Below are positions 33,794-43,321 of a stretch of 64,000 nucleotides of DNA, piece after piece. Origin of the DNA: Alistipes timonensis JC136 (GTDB lineage: Bacteria > Bacteroidota > Bacteroidia > Bacteroidales > Rikenellaceae); assembly GCF_900107675.1 (NCBI RefSeq), contig NZ_FNRI01000001.1, positions 496,001 through 560,000 of the forward strand. Direction: 5' to 3'. The translations under genes and the position numbers were made by a program. The notes below the pieces were generated by a model. The model was not told where the DNA came from. It did not search any database and saw nothing but the letters and a program-made list of their open reading frames with translations. Each line of letters starts with the position of its first letter. Positions within the stretch are counted from its first letter, which is position 1.

Positions 33794-34672
33794 TTACGGT
33801 CGCCGGCTGCGCAGGACAACCATCGTCACCGCCGCGACAATCAACAAAATACCTCCCGCCCCCTGCACCGTGAAGGGCTCGGCGAAGACGCATACACCGA
33901 TCACCACGGCCGTCACCGGCTCCATAGCGCCGAAGATCGAGGTCAGCGTCGGCCCGATGCTTTTGATGGCCTGCACCAGCGCCATGTTCGACAGAGCGGT
34001 CGCGGGCAGGGCGATGCCGAGAATGCAGAGCCACGTACGGGGATCGGTCTCGAGACGGATGCCGCCCGTGAAGCACCCTCCGATGATGAAGAACAGCGCC
34101 CCGAAAGCCATCACATAACAGGTCAGCACCGTGGAATCGATCTCCACGGCCCGGCTCTTGCGCACGCCCACGATGTAGCCGCCATAGGCAACGACCGACA
34201 CCACCGACGATACGATTCCCAGCGTCGTGTCCCCGCGCGTGAATCCGGCGTTGCCCTGCGAGAGCAGCACGGCCCCGACGATCGACAGGGCGATGGCAGC
34301 AAAGGTCCACACCGAACCGCGTTCGCGGAAGAAGCACATCATCACCAATGCCACGACCAGCGGATACATGAAATGGATCGTCGAGGCCATTCCGCTGGCG
34401 ATATTCTGGTAGGCTATCACCAGGCTCAGCGACGTGGCGGCCCGGAAAATGCTCAGCAGGAACACCGTGCCCAGTTCGTGCCGGCCGAGGCGGAAGTTAC
34501 ACCCTGCCATCAGTCCGTAGGCGCCCAGACAGAGCGACGCCACGCCCCAGCGGTAAGTCAGCACCTCGAATGACGAATATCCCACGCCGATCAGCAGCAG
34601 GGTGAACAATGGAGCCAACCCGAAAGTCGACGACGAGAGAGCCGCCCAGAGAATTCCTTTGACGCGATTCAT
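33794..34672 (-). CDS. EamA/DMT family transporter
   Basis: From the ATG at 34672 the protein has 292 residues and ten predicted membrane helices in two EamA repeats. Characteristic segments are FEVLTYRWGVASL in the first repeat, IHFMYPLVVALVMMCFFRE, and IFGAMEPVTAVVIGVCVFAEPF in the second. The family exports small metabolites such as amino acids or nucleosides; the substrate is unknown. It is the first gene of a two-gene operon with the ferritin-like/VIT1 transporter. Confidence 0.88.
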   Translation of the reverse strand: MNRVKGILWAALSSSTFGLAPLFTLLLIGVGYSSFEVLTYRWGVASLCLGAYGLMAGCNFRLGRHELGTVFLLSIFRAATSLSLVIAYQNIASGMASTIHFMYPLVVALVMMCFFRERGSVWTFAAIALSIVGAVLLSQGNAGFTRGDTTLGIVSSVVSVVAYGGYIVGVRKSRAVEIDSTVLTCYVMAFGALFFIIGGCFTGGIRLETDPRTWLCILGIALPATALSNMALVQAIKSIGPTLTSIFGAMEPVTAVVIGVCVFAEPFTVQGAGGILLIVAAVTMVVLRSRRP

Positions 34673-34816
34673 ACGATTCCGTTTACGACCGCAAAAGTAA
34701 ACAATATATCCGCATTCCGCACCGCCGGAGGGCAGAAAAGGGGCAGAAAAGCAGCCTCCGGGGCTGTTTTTGCACACAGCCTGCCCCGTACCGCCGGTGC
34801 ACCCCGACGAAAATGT

Positions 34817-34846
34817 TTGGCAGAGCAGATTTTTATGTTACTTTTG
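34817..34846 (+). promoter_or_regulatory. Promoter of the glycosyltransferase gene
   Basis: TTG at 34817-34819 and TACTTTTG at 34839-34846 are separated by 19 nt, 21 nt before the ATG at 34868. Confidence 0.7.
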
Positions 34847-34867
34847 TAGAATCAAATCCGCACACGC

Positions 34868-35716
34868 ATGAAATGGTACGCCAAATTTCTCCCCGTCTAT
34901 GAAAAGCCTTTCGCCGAAGCTCCCGCGGCAGCCGTCGCCGAGGTGCGCGCGAAACTGGCCGAACGGCAGTCGGACAAACCGCTGGTAACGGTCTCCGTCA
35001 TCGCCTATAACGAGGAGCGGCGCCTGCTGGCGTGTCTCTGGTCGCTCGCCGAACAGCAATGCCGCTACCCGATGGAGATCATCGGCACCGACAACCTCTC
35101 GAAAGACCGCACGGCGGAGGTTTTCGAAGCCGTCGGCCTGCCGTGGAAGCGCGAGACGACACCCGGATGCGGGCATGCGCGGCTCTGCGGACTGGGCCGC
35201 GCCCGCGGCAAGTACCACATCAACATCGACGCCGACACGATGTACCCGCCGCGCTATGTCGAGACGATGGTCGACGCGCTGGAACGCCGGGACGTCGTGG
35301 CCGTCAGCTCGCTCTGGAGCTACATTCCCGACGCTTCGCACTCGGCTTTCGGACTCTGGTTCTACGAACTGGCCCGCGACACGCACCTGTGGCTCCAGTC
35401 GTTCAATCGGCCCGAACTGAGCGTCCGCGGACTGGTCTTCGCCTACAATACGGAGTTGGCCCGCAAGGTGGGCATCCGCACCGACATCATCCGCGGCGAG
35501 GACGGCTCGCTGGCCCTCGGGCTGAAACCCTACGGCCGCATCGCTTTCGTCCGCAAACGCCGGGCGCGCGCCGTGACGGGCTACGGCACGGTTTCGAAGG
35601 ACGGGTCGCTGATGGACAGTTTCCGCGTGCGGGCCGTCAAAGCCCTGAAAGGTCTCGGCGGGATATTCTCCAAAAAATCGGAATACAAGGACGAAGAGGA
35701 CAACCTGTTGAAATGA
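34868..35716 (+). CDS. Family 2 glycosyltransferase
   Basis: The 282-residue protein shows the GT-A fold: LVTVSVIAYNEERRLLACLWSL, EIIGTDNLSKDRTAEVFEAV, GRARGKYHINIDADTMYPP with the Asp-x-Asp metal site, and RGEDGSLALGLKPYG in the acceptor half. No transmembrane anchor is visible, so it probably acts at the cytoplasmic membrane surface on a lipid-linked or envelope glycan. It is monocistronic, with its own promoter and a strong terminator, and convergent with msrBA. Confidence 0.88.
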   Translation: MKWYAKFLPVYEKPFAEAPAAAVAEVRAKLAERQSDKPLVTVSVIAYNEERRLLACLWSLAEQQCRYPMEIIGTDNLSKDRTAEVFEAVGLPWKRETTPGCGHARLCGLGRARGKYHINIDADTMYPPRYVETMVDALERRDVVAVSSLWSYIPDASHSAFGLWFYELARDTHLWLQSFNRPELSVRGLVFAYNTELARKVGIRTDIIRGEDGSLALGLKPYGRIAFVRKRRARAVTGYGTVSKDGSLMDSFRVRAVKALKGLGGIFSKKSEYKDEEDNLLK

Positions 35717-35750
35717 AAACTCCCGGCCGCATGGCCGGGAGTTTTCATTT
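35711..35750. terminator. Strong bidirectional terminator
   Basis: An 18-bp perfect stem built on GAAAACTCCCGGCC and GGCCGGGAGTTTTC with a GCAT loop, between the convergent glycosyltransferase and msrBA genes. Confidence 0.9.
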
Positions 35751-36655
35751 CAGAAACGCTTGGTGTATCCGTGGCAATAGGGCTGCGTGCCCTTGCGGTC
35801 GTAATAATCCTGATGGTACTCCTCGGCAGGCCAGAAAGTCGTGGCCTGTGTAACCTCGGTCACGACATCGTAGCCCTTCGCGCGCAGTTCGGCAATCAGC
35901 TTTTCGGCCGTTTCGCGCTGAGCGGGCGTGGTGTAGAAAATTTCCGAACGGTACTGGTCACCGATATCGGGCCCCTGCCTGCCGACCTGCGTGGGGTCGT
36001 GAATCTCAAAAAACAACCGCGCCAGCTTCTCGTAGGAAACTTTCGCGGGATCGAACGTCACACGCACCGCTTCGGCATGCCCCGTGCGATGGCTGCACAC
36101 CTCCTCATAGGTAGGATTCTCGGTATGGCCTCCGATATAACCGGACTCGACATCGAGCACCCCGGGCTCTTTCGAGAGCAGGTGCTCCACACCCCAGAAA
36201 CAGCCTCCGGCGAAGATCGCCGTCTCGGTCTGCTCCTTTATGTCCGCAGGCACAAACTCCAGCGAAATGGAGTTGACACAGTGGCGCGTATTCTTGGGCG
36301 TGAATCCCTCGCCCGCAAAAACATGCCCCAGATGGGCTCCGCATTTGGCGCAGGTGATCTCCGTGCGCCGGCCGTCGGCATCCGGGGTCCGTTTCACGGC
36401 TCCGGGAATCTCGTCGTCGAAACTCGGCCAGCCGCATCCGGCGTCGAACTTGTCCGCCGAGCGGTACAACGGCGCCCCGCACTGGCGGCAGACGTAGGTC
36501 CCCGGCTCCTTGTGTTTGTAATAGCGGCCCGTGAAAGGCGCTTCAGTGCCCTTGTCGACGATCACCCGCTTCTCTTCCGGTGTCAACGGTTTCATATTCT
36601 GTGCATTTACGGCCCCGCACACGGCAAGGCAGATTATCAACCAAGTATTTCGCAT
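35750..36655 (-). CDS. Periplasmic peptide-methionine sulfoxide reductase MsrB-MsrA fusion
   Basis: The protein has 301 residues and a signal peptide (LIICLAVCGAVNAQ). The N-terminal MsrB domain has the zinc CxxC pairs (YVCRQCGAPLY and ITCAKCGAHLGH) and the active-site Cys in NTRHCVNSISLEF. The C-terminal MsrA domain has the active-site GGCFWGVEHLL and the Asp/Glu-rich ending WPAEEYHQDYY. Together they reduce both stereoisomers of methionine sulfoxide in exported proteins. The gene lies 20 nt after hutI on the same strand, so it may be transcribed with the hut operon, although a promoter of its own cannot be excluded. Confidence 0.93.
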   Translation of the reverse strand: MRNTWLIICLAVCGAVNAQNMKPLTPEEKRVIVDKGTEAPFTGRYYKHKEPGTYVCRQCGAPLYRSADKFDAGCGWPSFDDEIPGAVKRTPDADGRRTEITCAKCGAHLGHVFAGEGFTPKNTRHCVNSISLEFVPADIKEQTETAIFAGGCFWGVEHLLSKEPGVLDVESGYIGGHTENPTYEEVCSHRTGHAEAVRVTFDPAKVSYEKLARLFFEIHDPTQVGRQGPDIGDQYRSEIFYTTPAQRETAEKLIAELRAKGYDVVTEVTQATTFWPAEEYHQDYYDRKGTQPYCHGYTKRF

Positions 36656-36675
36656 ACCGCCAAAAACCTCAAAAA

Positions 36676-37923
36676 CTAAGCCATTCCGAAAACTTCGCCG
36701 CCTTTTAAAAACACTCGCCGAATCAGCGGCGTCTGATAGGCATAGGAGAAGAACTCGACGGATGACATAGGCTTCGTGATGAAGAAATTGGCGACTTTAC
36801 CTAAAGTGATGCTTCCGTAGTCGCGGCTCAGCCCCATGGCATAGGCGCCGTTGAGCGTCGCGGCATTGATGGCCTCCGCAGGAGTCATCTTCATACGGAT
36901 CGAGGCCAGCGAAACGACCATGCGCATATTGCCCGAGGGTGACGACCCGGGATTGTAGTCCGAAGCCAACGCCACGCCCAGCCCCGCACCGATCATCTCC
37001 CTGGCCGGGGGATAACTCATACCGAGAAAGAAAGCCGCACCGGGCAGCAGCGTCGGCATGGTCACCGCACCGTGCAGGGCCTCGATTTCCGCCGCGCCCA
37101 TACGCTCGAGGTGGTCGACCGAAAGGGCGTCGTACTCCACTCCCACCTGCACACCGCCCGAGACGGCCAGTTCGTTGGCGTGAATCTTTCCCCGCAGGCC
37201 CAGCTTGCGCCCGACCCGGAGGATGCGGGCCGTCTCTTCGACGGTAAAAAATCCCTCATCGCAGAAAACATCGACGAAATCGGCCAGCCCTTCGGCCGCC
37301 ACGGCCGGCAGCATCTCGTTGCAGATCAGGTCGACATACTCCCCCTGCCGGCCCCGGTAGGCCCGAGCCACGGCATGTGCCCCGAGGAACGTGGCGCGGA
37401 CCTCCAGCGGCGACGTTTCGCGGATGCGGCGGATGACGCGCAACATCTTCAGCTCGTCCCCGGTCGAAAGCCCGTAGCCGCTTTTGATCTCCACGCACCC
37501 CGTACCCATCGCCGTAATTTCGCGCACACGCTCCATTGCCTGCGCATAGAGCTCATCTTCGGAGGTTTCGTGCAGCAGGTCGGCGGAATTGAGGATTCCC
37601 CCGCCCCGCCGGGCGATCTCCTCGTAGCTCAGGCCGTTGATCTTGTCCAGAAACTCCTGTTCACGGCTCCCGGCATAGACCAGGTGGGTATGCGAGTCGC
37701 AGAACGACGGAAAGAGCATGCCCTCTTCGGCATCAACCACCTGGTCGGCGGCGATCTCGCCCAGCTCGTCCATGCGCCCGTAAGCCGCAAAACGATCGTT
37801 GTCAACCAGCAGCCACGCATCGTCGAAGCATTCCAGCCGGTCCATCTCCGCACCGCAGACCCGGAGACGGCCCGTCGATTCGATGCCGACGATGCGGCCG
37901 ATATTTTTCACCAGCAGCTTCAT
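36676..37923 (-). CDS. hutI: Imidazolonepropionase
   Basis: The 415-residue amidohydrolase shows FPSFCDSHTHLVYAGSREQEF with the metal-binding HxH, VEIKSGYGLSTGDELKML, GKIHANELAVSGGVQ and ALASDYNPGSSPSGNMRM, all characteristic of HutI. It hydrolyses imidazolonepropionate to formiminoglutamate in histidine degradation. Its start overlaps the hutH stop in ATGA, so the two are translationally coupled. Confidence 0.96.
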   Translation of the reverse strand: MKLLVKNIGRIVGIESTGRLRVCGAEMDRLECFDDAWLLVDNDRFAAYGRMDELGEIAADQVVDAEEGMLFPSFCDSHTHLVYAGSREQEFLDKINGLSYEEIARRGGGILNSADLLHETSEDELYAQAMERVREITAMGTGCVEIKSGYGLSTGDELKMLRVIRRIRETSPLEVRATFLGAHAVARAYRGRQGEYVDLICNEMLPAVAAEGLADFVDVFCDEGFFTVEETARILRVGRKLGLRGKIHANELAVSGGVQVGVEYDALSVDHLERMGAAEIEALHGAVTMPTLLPGAAFFLGMSYPPAREMIGAGLGVALASDYNPGSSPSGNMRMVVSLASIRMKMTPAEAINAATLNGAYAMGLSRDYGSITLGKVANFFITKPMSSVEFFSYAYQTPLIRRVFLKGGEVFGMA

Positions 37924-39401
37924 AGCGTATGCAGGAATTGGATCGAGGCTTCGATATGGGGATACATCACCTCGTCGTTGTCGATGAACGGCACCCGCTG
38001 CCGGTAGTCGGCCAACAAGCGTTCCAGCGCAGGCGACGTGCGTGCCGGGCGGCGGAACTCGATGGCCTGCGCAGCATTGAACAGTTCGATGGCCAGCACC
38101 CGTTCTGTGTTACAGACCACGCGCCAGAGCTTCGTCGCAGCGTTGGAACCCATGCTCACATGGTCCTCCTGCCCCTGCGACGAGGGGATCGAGTCGACCG
38201 ACGCAGGCATGCAGAGTCCCTTGGACTGACTGACGATCGAGGCCGCAGTGTACTGCGGGATCATGAAGCCGCTGTTCAGTCCGGGATTCGCCACGAGGAA
38301 TTTCGGCAGCTCGCGGGCTCCCGAAATCAACTTATAGGTGCGGCGTTCCGAAATATTGCCCAGCTCGGCCAGAGCTATGGCCAGAAAATCCATTGCGAGG
38401 GCGATCGGCTGGCCGTGGAAATTGCCCGCCGATACGACCATGTCCTCCTCGGGGAAAACCGTCGGATTGTCGGTCGTGGAGTTGATCTCGGTAGTCAGCA
38501 CGCTCTCCACATAATCGATGGTGTCCTTCGAAGCCCCGTGCACCTGCGGCATGCAGCGGAACGAATAGGGGTCCTGCACATGCTTCTTTGCACGGGCGAT
38601 CAGTTCGCTGCCCTCCAGCAAGCCGCGGATGGCGCGGGCCGTGGCCAATTGCCCCCGGTGGGCACGGATGAGATGCACCTCGTCGCAGAAAGGCTCGATA
38701 CGCCCGTCGAAGGCGTCCAGCGCCAGCGCCCCGATCCTGTCGGCCCACTCGCTCAGCCGGCGGGCCCGGATCAGCGACCAGACACCGTAAGCACTCATGA
38801 ACTGCGTGCCGTTCAGCAGGGCAAGTCCCTCTTTCGACTGCAGCCGGATCGGCTCCAGCCCCACCTCGGCCAATACGTCGGCCGCGGGGCGAACCTCGCC
38901 TTTATACTCCACCTCCCCGAGCCCCAGCAGCGGCAGGCTCATGTGGGCCAGCGGCGCAAGGTCGCCCGAAGCGCCCAGCGATCCCTGCTGGTAGACCACG
39001 GGCAGGATGTCGCGGTTGAAAAACTCCACGAGACGCTCGACCGTCGCCAGCTGCACGCCCGAATGGCCGTAGGAGAGCGACTGGATTTTCAGCAGCAGGA
39101 TCAGCTTCACGATCTCCGAGGGCACGCGCTCTCCGGTGCCGCAGGCATGCGACATCACGAGGTTCTGCTGCAACCGCGACAGATCGTCGCGCCCCACCGA
39201 GATATCGCACAGCGACCCGAAACCGGTGGTGATGCCGTAGATCGGCCGCTCGGTGTTCTCCATCTTGCGGTCGAGGTACTCGCGGCAGCGGACAATGCGC
39301 TGCCGGGCATCGTCGCTCAGCGCGAGCAGCAGATGTCGTTCAATGATTTCGCGGACCCGGTCAATCGAAAGATGATCCGCTGTGATATGATGATGTTCCA
39401 T
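37920..39401 (-). CDS. hutH: Histidine ammonia-lyase
   Basis: The start at 39401 gives 493 residues beginning MEHHHITADHLSIDRVREI; the longer frame begins with a run of unlikely codons. YGITTGFGSLCDI and the MIO-forming ASG in QQGSLGASGDLAPLAHM are diagnostic. SSQGQEDHVSMGSNA near the C-terminus completes the active site. The enzyme deaminates histidine to urocanate, the first step of the pathway. The gene overlaps hutI by 4 nt and follows hutU by 16 nt. Confidence 0.97.
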   Translation of the reverse strand: MEHHHITADHLSIDRVREIIERHLLLALSDDARQRIVRCREYLDRKMENTERPIYGITTGFGSLCDISVGRDDLSRLQQNLVMSHACGTGERVPSEIVKLILLLKIQSLSYGHSGVQLATVERLVEFFNRDILPVVYQQGSLGASGDLAPLAHMSLPLLGLGEVEYKGEVRPAADVLAEVGLEPIRLQSKEGLALLNGTQFMSAYGVWSLIRARRLSEWADRIGALALDAFDGRIEPFCDEVHLIRAHRGQLATARAIRGLLEGSELIARAKKHVQDPYSFRCMPQVHGASKDTIDYVESVLTTEINSTTDNPTVFPEEDMVVSAGNFHGQPIALAMDFLAIALAELGNISERRTYKLISGARELPKFLVANPGLNSGFMIPQYTAASIVSQSKGLCMPASVDSIPSSQGQEDHVSMGSNAATKLWRVVCNTERVLAIELFNAAQAIEFRRPARTSPALERLLADYRQRVPFIDNDEVMYPHIEASIQFLHTL

Positions 39402-39417
39402 TTGAAATAACCGTTTT

Positions 39418-41439
39418 TTAATCATTATCATTCAATGCATTGCGAATGACTTCATCGTCAGCGAAGCTGGGCAGCGTCACACGCAGTCCCGGCGTGCGCT
39501 CCATCTCGCGGCGAATGGCCTCGACGGCCCCCTCGTTGCGGGCCCAGCTGCGGCGGGCAATGCCGTTGTTGACATCCCACAGCAGCATTTCGCGGATATG
39601 GCGGTCGGACTCATCCGAACCGTCAATCACCATCCCGAAACCGCCGTTGATAACCTCGCCCCAGCCTACACCGCCGCCGTTGTGGATCGAGACCCACGTG
39701 GCGCCGCGGAAAGCATCGCCGATGACGTTCTGCACGGCCATGTCCGCCGTGAGGTTCGAACCGTCATAGATGTTCGAAGTCTCACGGTACGGCGAATCGG
39801 TGCCCGAAACGTCGTGATGGTCGCGTCCCAGCACCACGGGAGCCGTGATGCGCCCGTCGGCGATGGCCCGGTTGAACGCCTGCGCGATCTTCGTGCGGCC
39901 CTCGCAGTCGGCATAGAGAATGCGGGCCTGCGAACCCACGACGAGCTTGTTGCGCCCGGCCTCACGAATCCAATGGATGTTGTCGTCCAACTGGCCCCGG
40001 ATATCGTCGGGTGCCGTCTTCCGGATCTCCTCCAGCACTTCGGCGGCCAGCCGGTCGGTCGTTTCGAGGTCCTCGGTGCGCCCCGAGGTGCAGACCCAGC
40101 GGAAAGGCCCGAACCCATAGTCGAAAAACATCGGCCCCATGATATCCTGCACATAGGAGGGATAGCGGAAGCGTCCGCCCTCGCCCGTCACCGCCGCCCC
40201 GGCCCGCGAGGCTTCCAGCAGGAAGGCATTGCCGTAGTCGAAGAAATACATCCCCCGGTCAGTCAGTTTGTTGATGGCATCCACCTGCCGCCGCAGCGAC
40301 TCCTGCACACATTCGCGGAAACGCCCGGGCTCTTCGGCCATCATCTTGTTCGACGCCTCGTAGCTCAGCCCTACGGGATAGTAACCGCCCGCCCAGGGGT
40401 TGTGCAGCGAAGTTTGGTCCGAACCCAGATCGACCGGAATCTCTTCGGCGGCCAGCCGCTCCCAGAGGTCCACGACATTGCCCACATAGGCCAGCGACAC
40501 GACCTCTTTCGCTTTGACAGCCTGACGAATACGAGGTATCAGCTCATCCAGCGCTTCATGCAGTTCGTCGACCCACCCCTGCTCGTAGCGCTTCCGCGCC
40601 GCTTTGGGGTTGATTTCGGCAACGACCGACACTACGCCCGAAATGTTGCCCGCCTTGGGCTGGGCGCCCGACATGCCGCCGAGACCCGACGTGACGAACA
40701 GCATCCCGCGGGTATCGGTGCGCCCCGCCGTGAAACGCTTGCGCGCGGCGTTCATCACCGTGATCGTCGTACCGTGGACGATACCCTGCGGACCGATATA
40801 CATATACGACCCGGCGGTCATCTGTCCGTACTGCGACACCCCGAGGGCATTCATCCGCTCCCAGTCGTCAGGCGACGAGTAGTTGGGAATCACCATGCCG
40901 TTCGTCACCACCACACGCGGAGCATCGGGGCTCGACGGAAACAACCCCAGCGGGTGTCCCGAGTACATCACCAACGTCTGACGGTCGGTCATTTCCGACA
41001 AATACTGCATCGCCAGCCGGTACTGCGCCCAGTTCTGGAACACCGCACCGTTGCCTCCGTAGGTAATCAGTTCGTGGGGATGCTGGGCCACCCGCGGGTC
41101 GAGGTTATTCTGGATCATCAGCATGATGGCCGCAGCCTGCCGGCACCGGGCGGGATATTCGTCAATCGGCCGCGCATGCATCTCGTAATCGGGACGCAGG
41201 CGGTACATATAGATACGCCCGTAGCGGCGCAGTTCCTCGGCAAACTCTTTCGCCAACGCGGCGTGGTGTTTGGCGGGGAAGTAGCGCAGGGCATTTTTCA
41301 GGGCCAGCGCCCTCTCCTCCTCCGTGAGTATCTCCTTGCGCCTGGGGGCATGATTGACCTGTTTGTCGTAAGGTTTCGCAGCGGGAAGCCGGTCGGGAAT
41401 ACCTGCACGGATGTCGTTCTGGAATTCTTCGCGTGTCAT
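39418..41439 (-). CDS. hutU: Urocanate hydratase
   Basis: The 673-residue protein is a long urocanase. The nucleotide-binding and active-site regions are visible as ELITYGGNGAVFQNWAQYRL, VMYSGHPLGLFPS, FVTSGLGGMSGAQPKAG and DLGSDQTSLHNPW. HNGGGVGWGEVINGGFG marks the C-terminal active-site segment. It uses tightly bound NAD to hydrate urocanate to imidazolonepropionate. The length exceeds the about 550 residues of classical HutU because of N- and C-terminal extensions, which is normal for the Bacteroidales form. Confidence 0.96.
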   Translation of the reverse strand: MTREEFQNDIRAGIPDRLPAAKPYDKQVNHAPRRKEILTEEERALALKNALRYFPAKHHAALAKEFAEELRRYGRIYMYRLRPDYEMHARPIDEYPARCRQAAAIMLMIQNNLDPRVAQHPHELITYGGNGAVFQNWAQYRLAMQYLSEMTDRQTLVMYSGHPLGLFPSSPDAPRVVVTNGMVIPNYSSPDDWERMNALGVSQYGQMTAGSYMYIGPQGIVHGTTITVMNAARKRFTAGRTDTRGMLFVTSGLGGMSGAQPKAGNISGVVSVVAEINPKAARKRYEQGWVDELHEALDELIPRIRQAVKAKEVVSLAYVGNVVDLWERLAAEEIPVDLGSDQTSLHNPWAGGYYPVGLSYEASNKMMAEEPGRFRECVQESLRRQVDAINKLTDRGMYFFDYGNAFLLEASRAGAAVTGEGGRFRYPSYVQDIMGPMFFDYGFGPFRWVCTSGRTEDLETTDRLAAEVLEEIRKTAPDDIRGQLDDNIHWIREAGRNKLVVGSQARILYADCEGRTKIAQAFNRAIADGRITAPVVLGRDHHDVSGTDSPYRETSNIYDGSNLTADMAVQNVIGDAFRGATWVSIHNGGGVGWGEVINGGFGMVIDGSDESDRHIREMLLWDVNNGIARRSWARNEGAVEAIRREMERTPGLRVTLPSFADDEVIRNALNDND

Positions 41440-41440
41440 A

Positions 41441-43141
41441 TCATCCTATTTTCTGTTCGACAATTTTCAAAACCTCCGCTTCGAGGCGTTCGGCCTCGGC
41501 GGCCAGCGCATTCGCTTCGGCGACAAGCGCATCGGCTTTCACCCGGTCCTTCAGCCCCGCGGCGTTAATCTTCACATTGAGACAGGCTCCCAGCACGGCG
41601 CTGCGGGCCGCCAAAGCCCCCACACCTGCGTCGGAAACCGAATTGGGATTGCCCTCCGAAGCCATGGCGCGCACGATCGGGAAAACCCGCGACGCGGCCT
41701 TCATCGTCCGCAGGGGAACCTCCGTGGCATAGAGCGTCGCCTCCTGCAAAGCCGCGCTGCGGGCGGCTTTCTCCTCATCGGTGGACTTGGGCATCGCGAA
41801 GACCGCCATGATGCGGTTGAACGCCGCGGTGTCCTCGTCCACGAGGTGCAGAAGTTCGCTCAGCACCGACTGCCCCTGCTCGGCCCAGTCGGAAAACTCC
41901 TCCCAGCGGTCGTCCCACCCCGCCTTGTGCGACGAAAGGTTGGCGACCATCGTTCCGAGGGCCGCACCCAGCGCACCCATGTAGGCCGCGATCGAGCCGC
42001 CGCCCGGAGCGGGCGATTCGCTCGCCGTCTCCCCGGCGAACGCTTTACAGGTCATATCGATAAGGCGTTTTTCCTGAACTTCCGCTTTAAGCAGGTATTC
42101 GATGACTTTTTCGGCGGGATCGAAGGGTTTCAGATCGTCGAGCCCCATCGACTTCACGGCGATACGGACGATCTCCTCCTCCGAAATACCCGTAGAACGC
42201 CGCTGCTTCCTCAAAAAGTATTTGCCGGCCTCGATCAGCGCCCGCTTCGGGACCAGCCCCACGATCTCGGTGCCCGTGACACGCACACCACGGGCGTCGG
42301 CCTTGCGGCACACCTCGTCGAAAGCCACATGCAGGGGCGTTACGGCGATGTCGGTAATATTCATCGAAACCTGCGCAATGCCGTACTCCTCGATAAACCA
42401 GCCGATAGCTTTCGTGGCCTTCAGCGTGCCGGGCTGCATCAGGGGATTTCCGGCGGCGTCCTTCACCACCTTGCCCACGGGAGAGCCGCCCTCGCGGACG
42501 GGACGCCCCTTCTCGCGCACATCGAAGGCGATGGCGTTGGCGCGGCGCGTGGAGGTAGTGTTCAGGTTGAAATTCACGGCGATCAGGAAATCGCGGGCCC
42601 CGACGGCCGTGGCGCCTGTACGGGCGACACTCTCGTCAAAAGGCCGGGCCCCGAAATCGGGTGCGGACTCCCTGTGTGCCAGCTTCTCGGGCAGGGCCTC
42701 GTACTCTCCGGCACGGCAGACGGCGAGATTTTTCCGTTCGGGGGTAAAGGCGGCGGCCTCGTAACAGTAGGTCGGAATGCGCAGCTCGGCGACGATTCGT
42801 TCGGCCAACCCACGGGCCAGCGCGGCGCACTCCTCGAGCGTAACGCCGGCAATCGGGATCAGCGGCAATACGTCGGTGGCTCCCATACGGGGATGCGCGC
42901 CCTTGTGTCGGCGCATGTCGATCAGTTCGGCGGCACGCTTCACCCCTGCGAAAGCGGCCTCCACGACCGCTTCAGGGTCGCCGACGAAAGTGACGACCGT
43001 GCGGTTGGTCGCTTCGCCGGGGTCCACGTCCAGCAACTTCACGCCCCCGGACGCCTCGATGGCCGCGGTGATCTGTCCGATCACGTTCCTGTCGCGTCCC
43101 TCGCTGAAATTGGGGACGCACTCGATGATGCGATTTGTCAT
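41441..43141 (-). CDS. ftcD: Bifunctional glutamate formimidoyltransferase / formimidoyl-THF cyclodeaminase
   Basis: The 566-residue protein joins an N-terminal transferase (IIECVPNFSEGRDRNVI, HKGAHPRMGATDVLPLIP) to a C-terminal cyclodeaminase domain (residues about 340-550, with TASESPAPGGGSIAAYMGALGAAL). It moves the formimino group from formiminoglutamate to tetrahydrofolate and then releases ammonia, giving methenyl-THF and glutamate. It is the first gene of the hut operon in transcription order. The hutU start lies 1 nt after its stop. Confidence 0.95.
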   Translation of the reverse strand: MTNRIIECVPNFSEGRDRNVIGQITAAIEASGGVKLLDVDPGEATNRTVVTFVGDPEAVVEAAFAGVKRAAELIDMRRHKGAHPRMGATDVLPLIPIAGVTLEECAALARGLAERIVAELRIPTYCYEAAAFTPERKNLAVCRAGEYEALPEKLAHRESAPDFGARPFDESVARTGATAVGARDFLIAVNFNLNTTSTRRANAIAFDVREKGRPVREGGSPVGKVVKDAAGNPLMQPGTLKATKAIGWFIEEYGIAQVSMNITDIAVTPLHVAFDEVCRKADARGVRVTGTEIVGLVPKRALIEAGKYFLRKQRRSTGISEEEIVRIAVKSMGLDDLKPFDPAEKVIEYLLKAEVQEKRLIDMTCKAFAGETASESPAPGGGSIAAYMGALGAALGTMVANLSSHKAGWDDRWEEFSDWAEQGQSVLSELLHLVDEDTAAFNRIMAVFAMPKSTDEEKAARSAALQEATLYATEVPLRTMKAASRVFPIVRAMASEGNPNSVSDAGVGALAARSAVLGACLNVKINAAGLKDRVKADALVAEANALAAEAERLEAEVLKIVEQKIG

Positions 43142-43170
43142 AAAATCATTGCTTTGGAGTTCTTATACTT

Positions 43171-43178
43171 CAAAGGTA
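43171..43178 (-). promoter_or_regulatory. -7 box of the hut operon promoter
   Basis: TACCTTTG on the minus strand lies 29 nt before the ftcD ATG. A clear -33 element is not seen, which fits a regulated promoter, but no operator is identified. Confidence 0.45.
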
Positions 43179-43242
43179 ACAAACATTCCGAATTTTTCCG
43201 ATAAAACTGTAACAAAAAAGACCCGTTTCACCAAAAAACAGA

Positions 43243-43271
43243 AAGGGTCCGGTGCGATGCACCGGGCCCTT
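43243..43271 (-). terminator. Terminator of the TonB-dependent receptor gene
   Basis: AAGGGTCCGGTGC and GCACCGGGCCCTT form a long stem with a GAT loop. On the minus strand it is followed by a T-rich stretch. Confidence 0.8.
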
Positions 43272-43321
43272 GGTTGCAGCCGGAAGAGACGTGTCCGCGT
43301 GGGACTACGGTCCGAAAGGGA

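Noticed and set aside
39598..41568. 656-codon plus-strand open frame opposite hutU
   Set aside because: Antisense shadow of hutU; its codon pattern and repeated His/Arg content are typical of a reversed frame.
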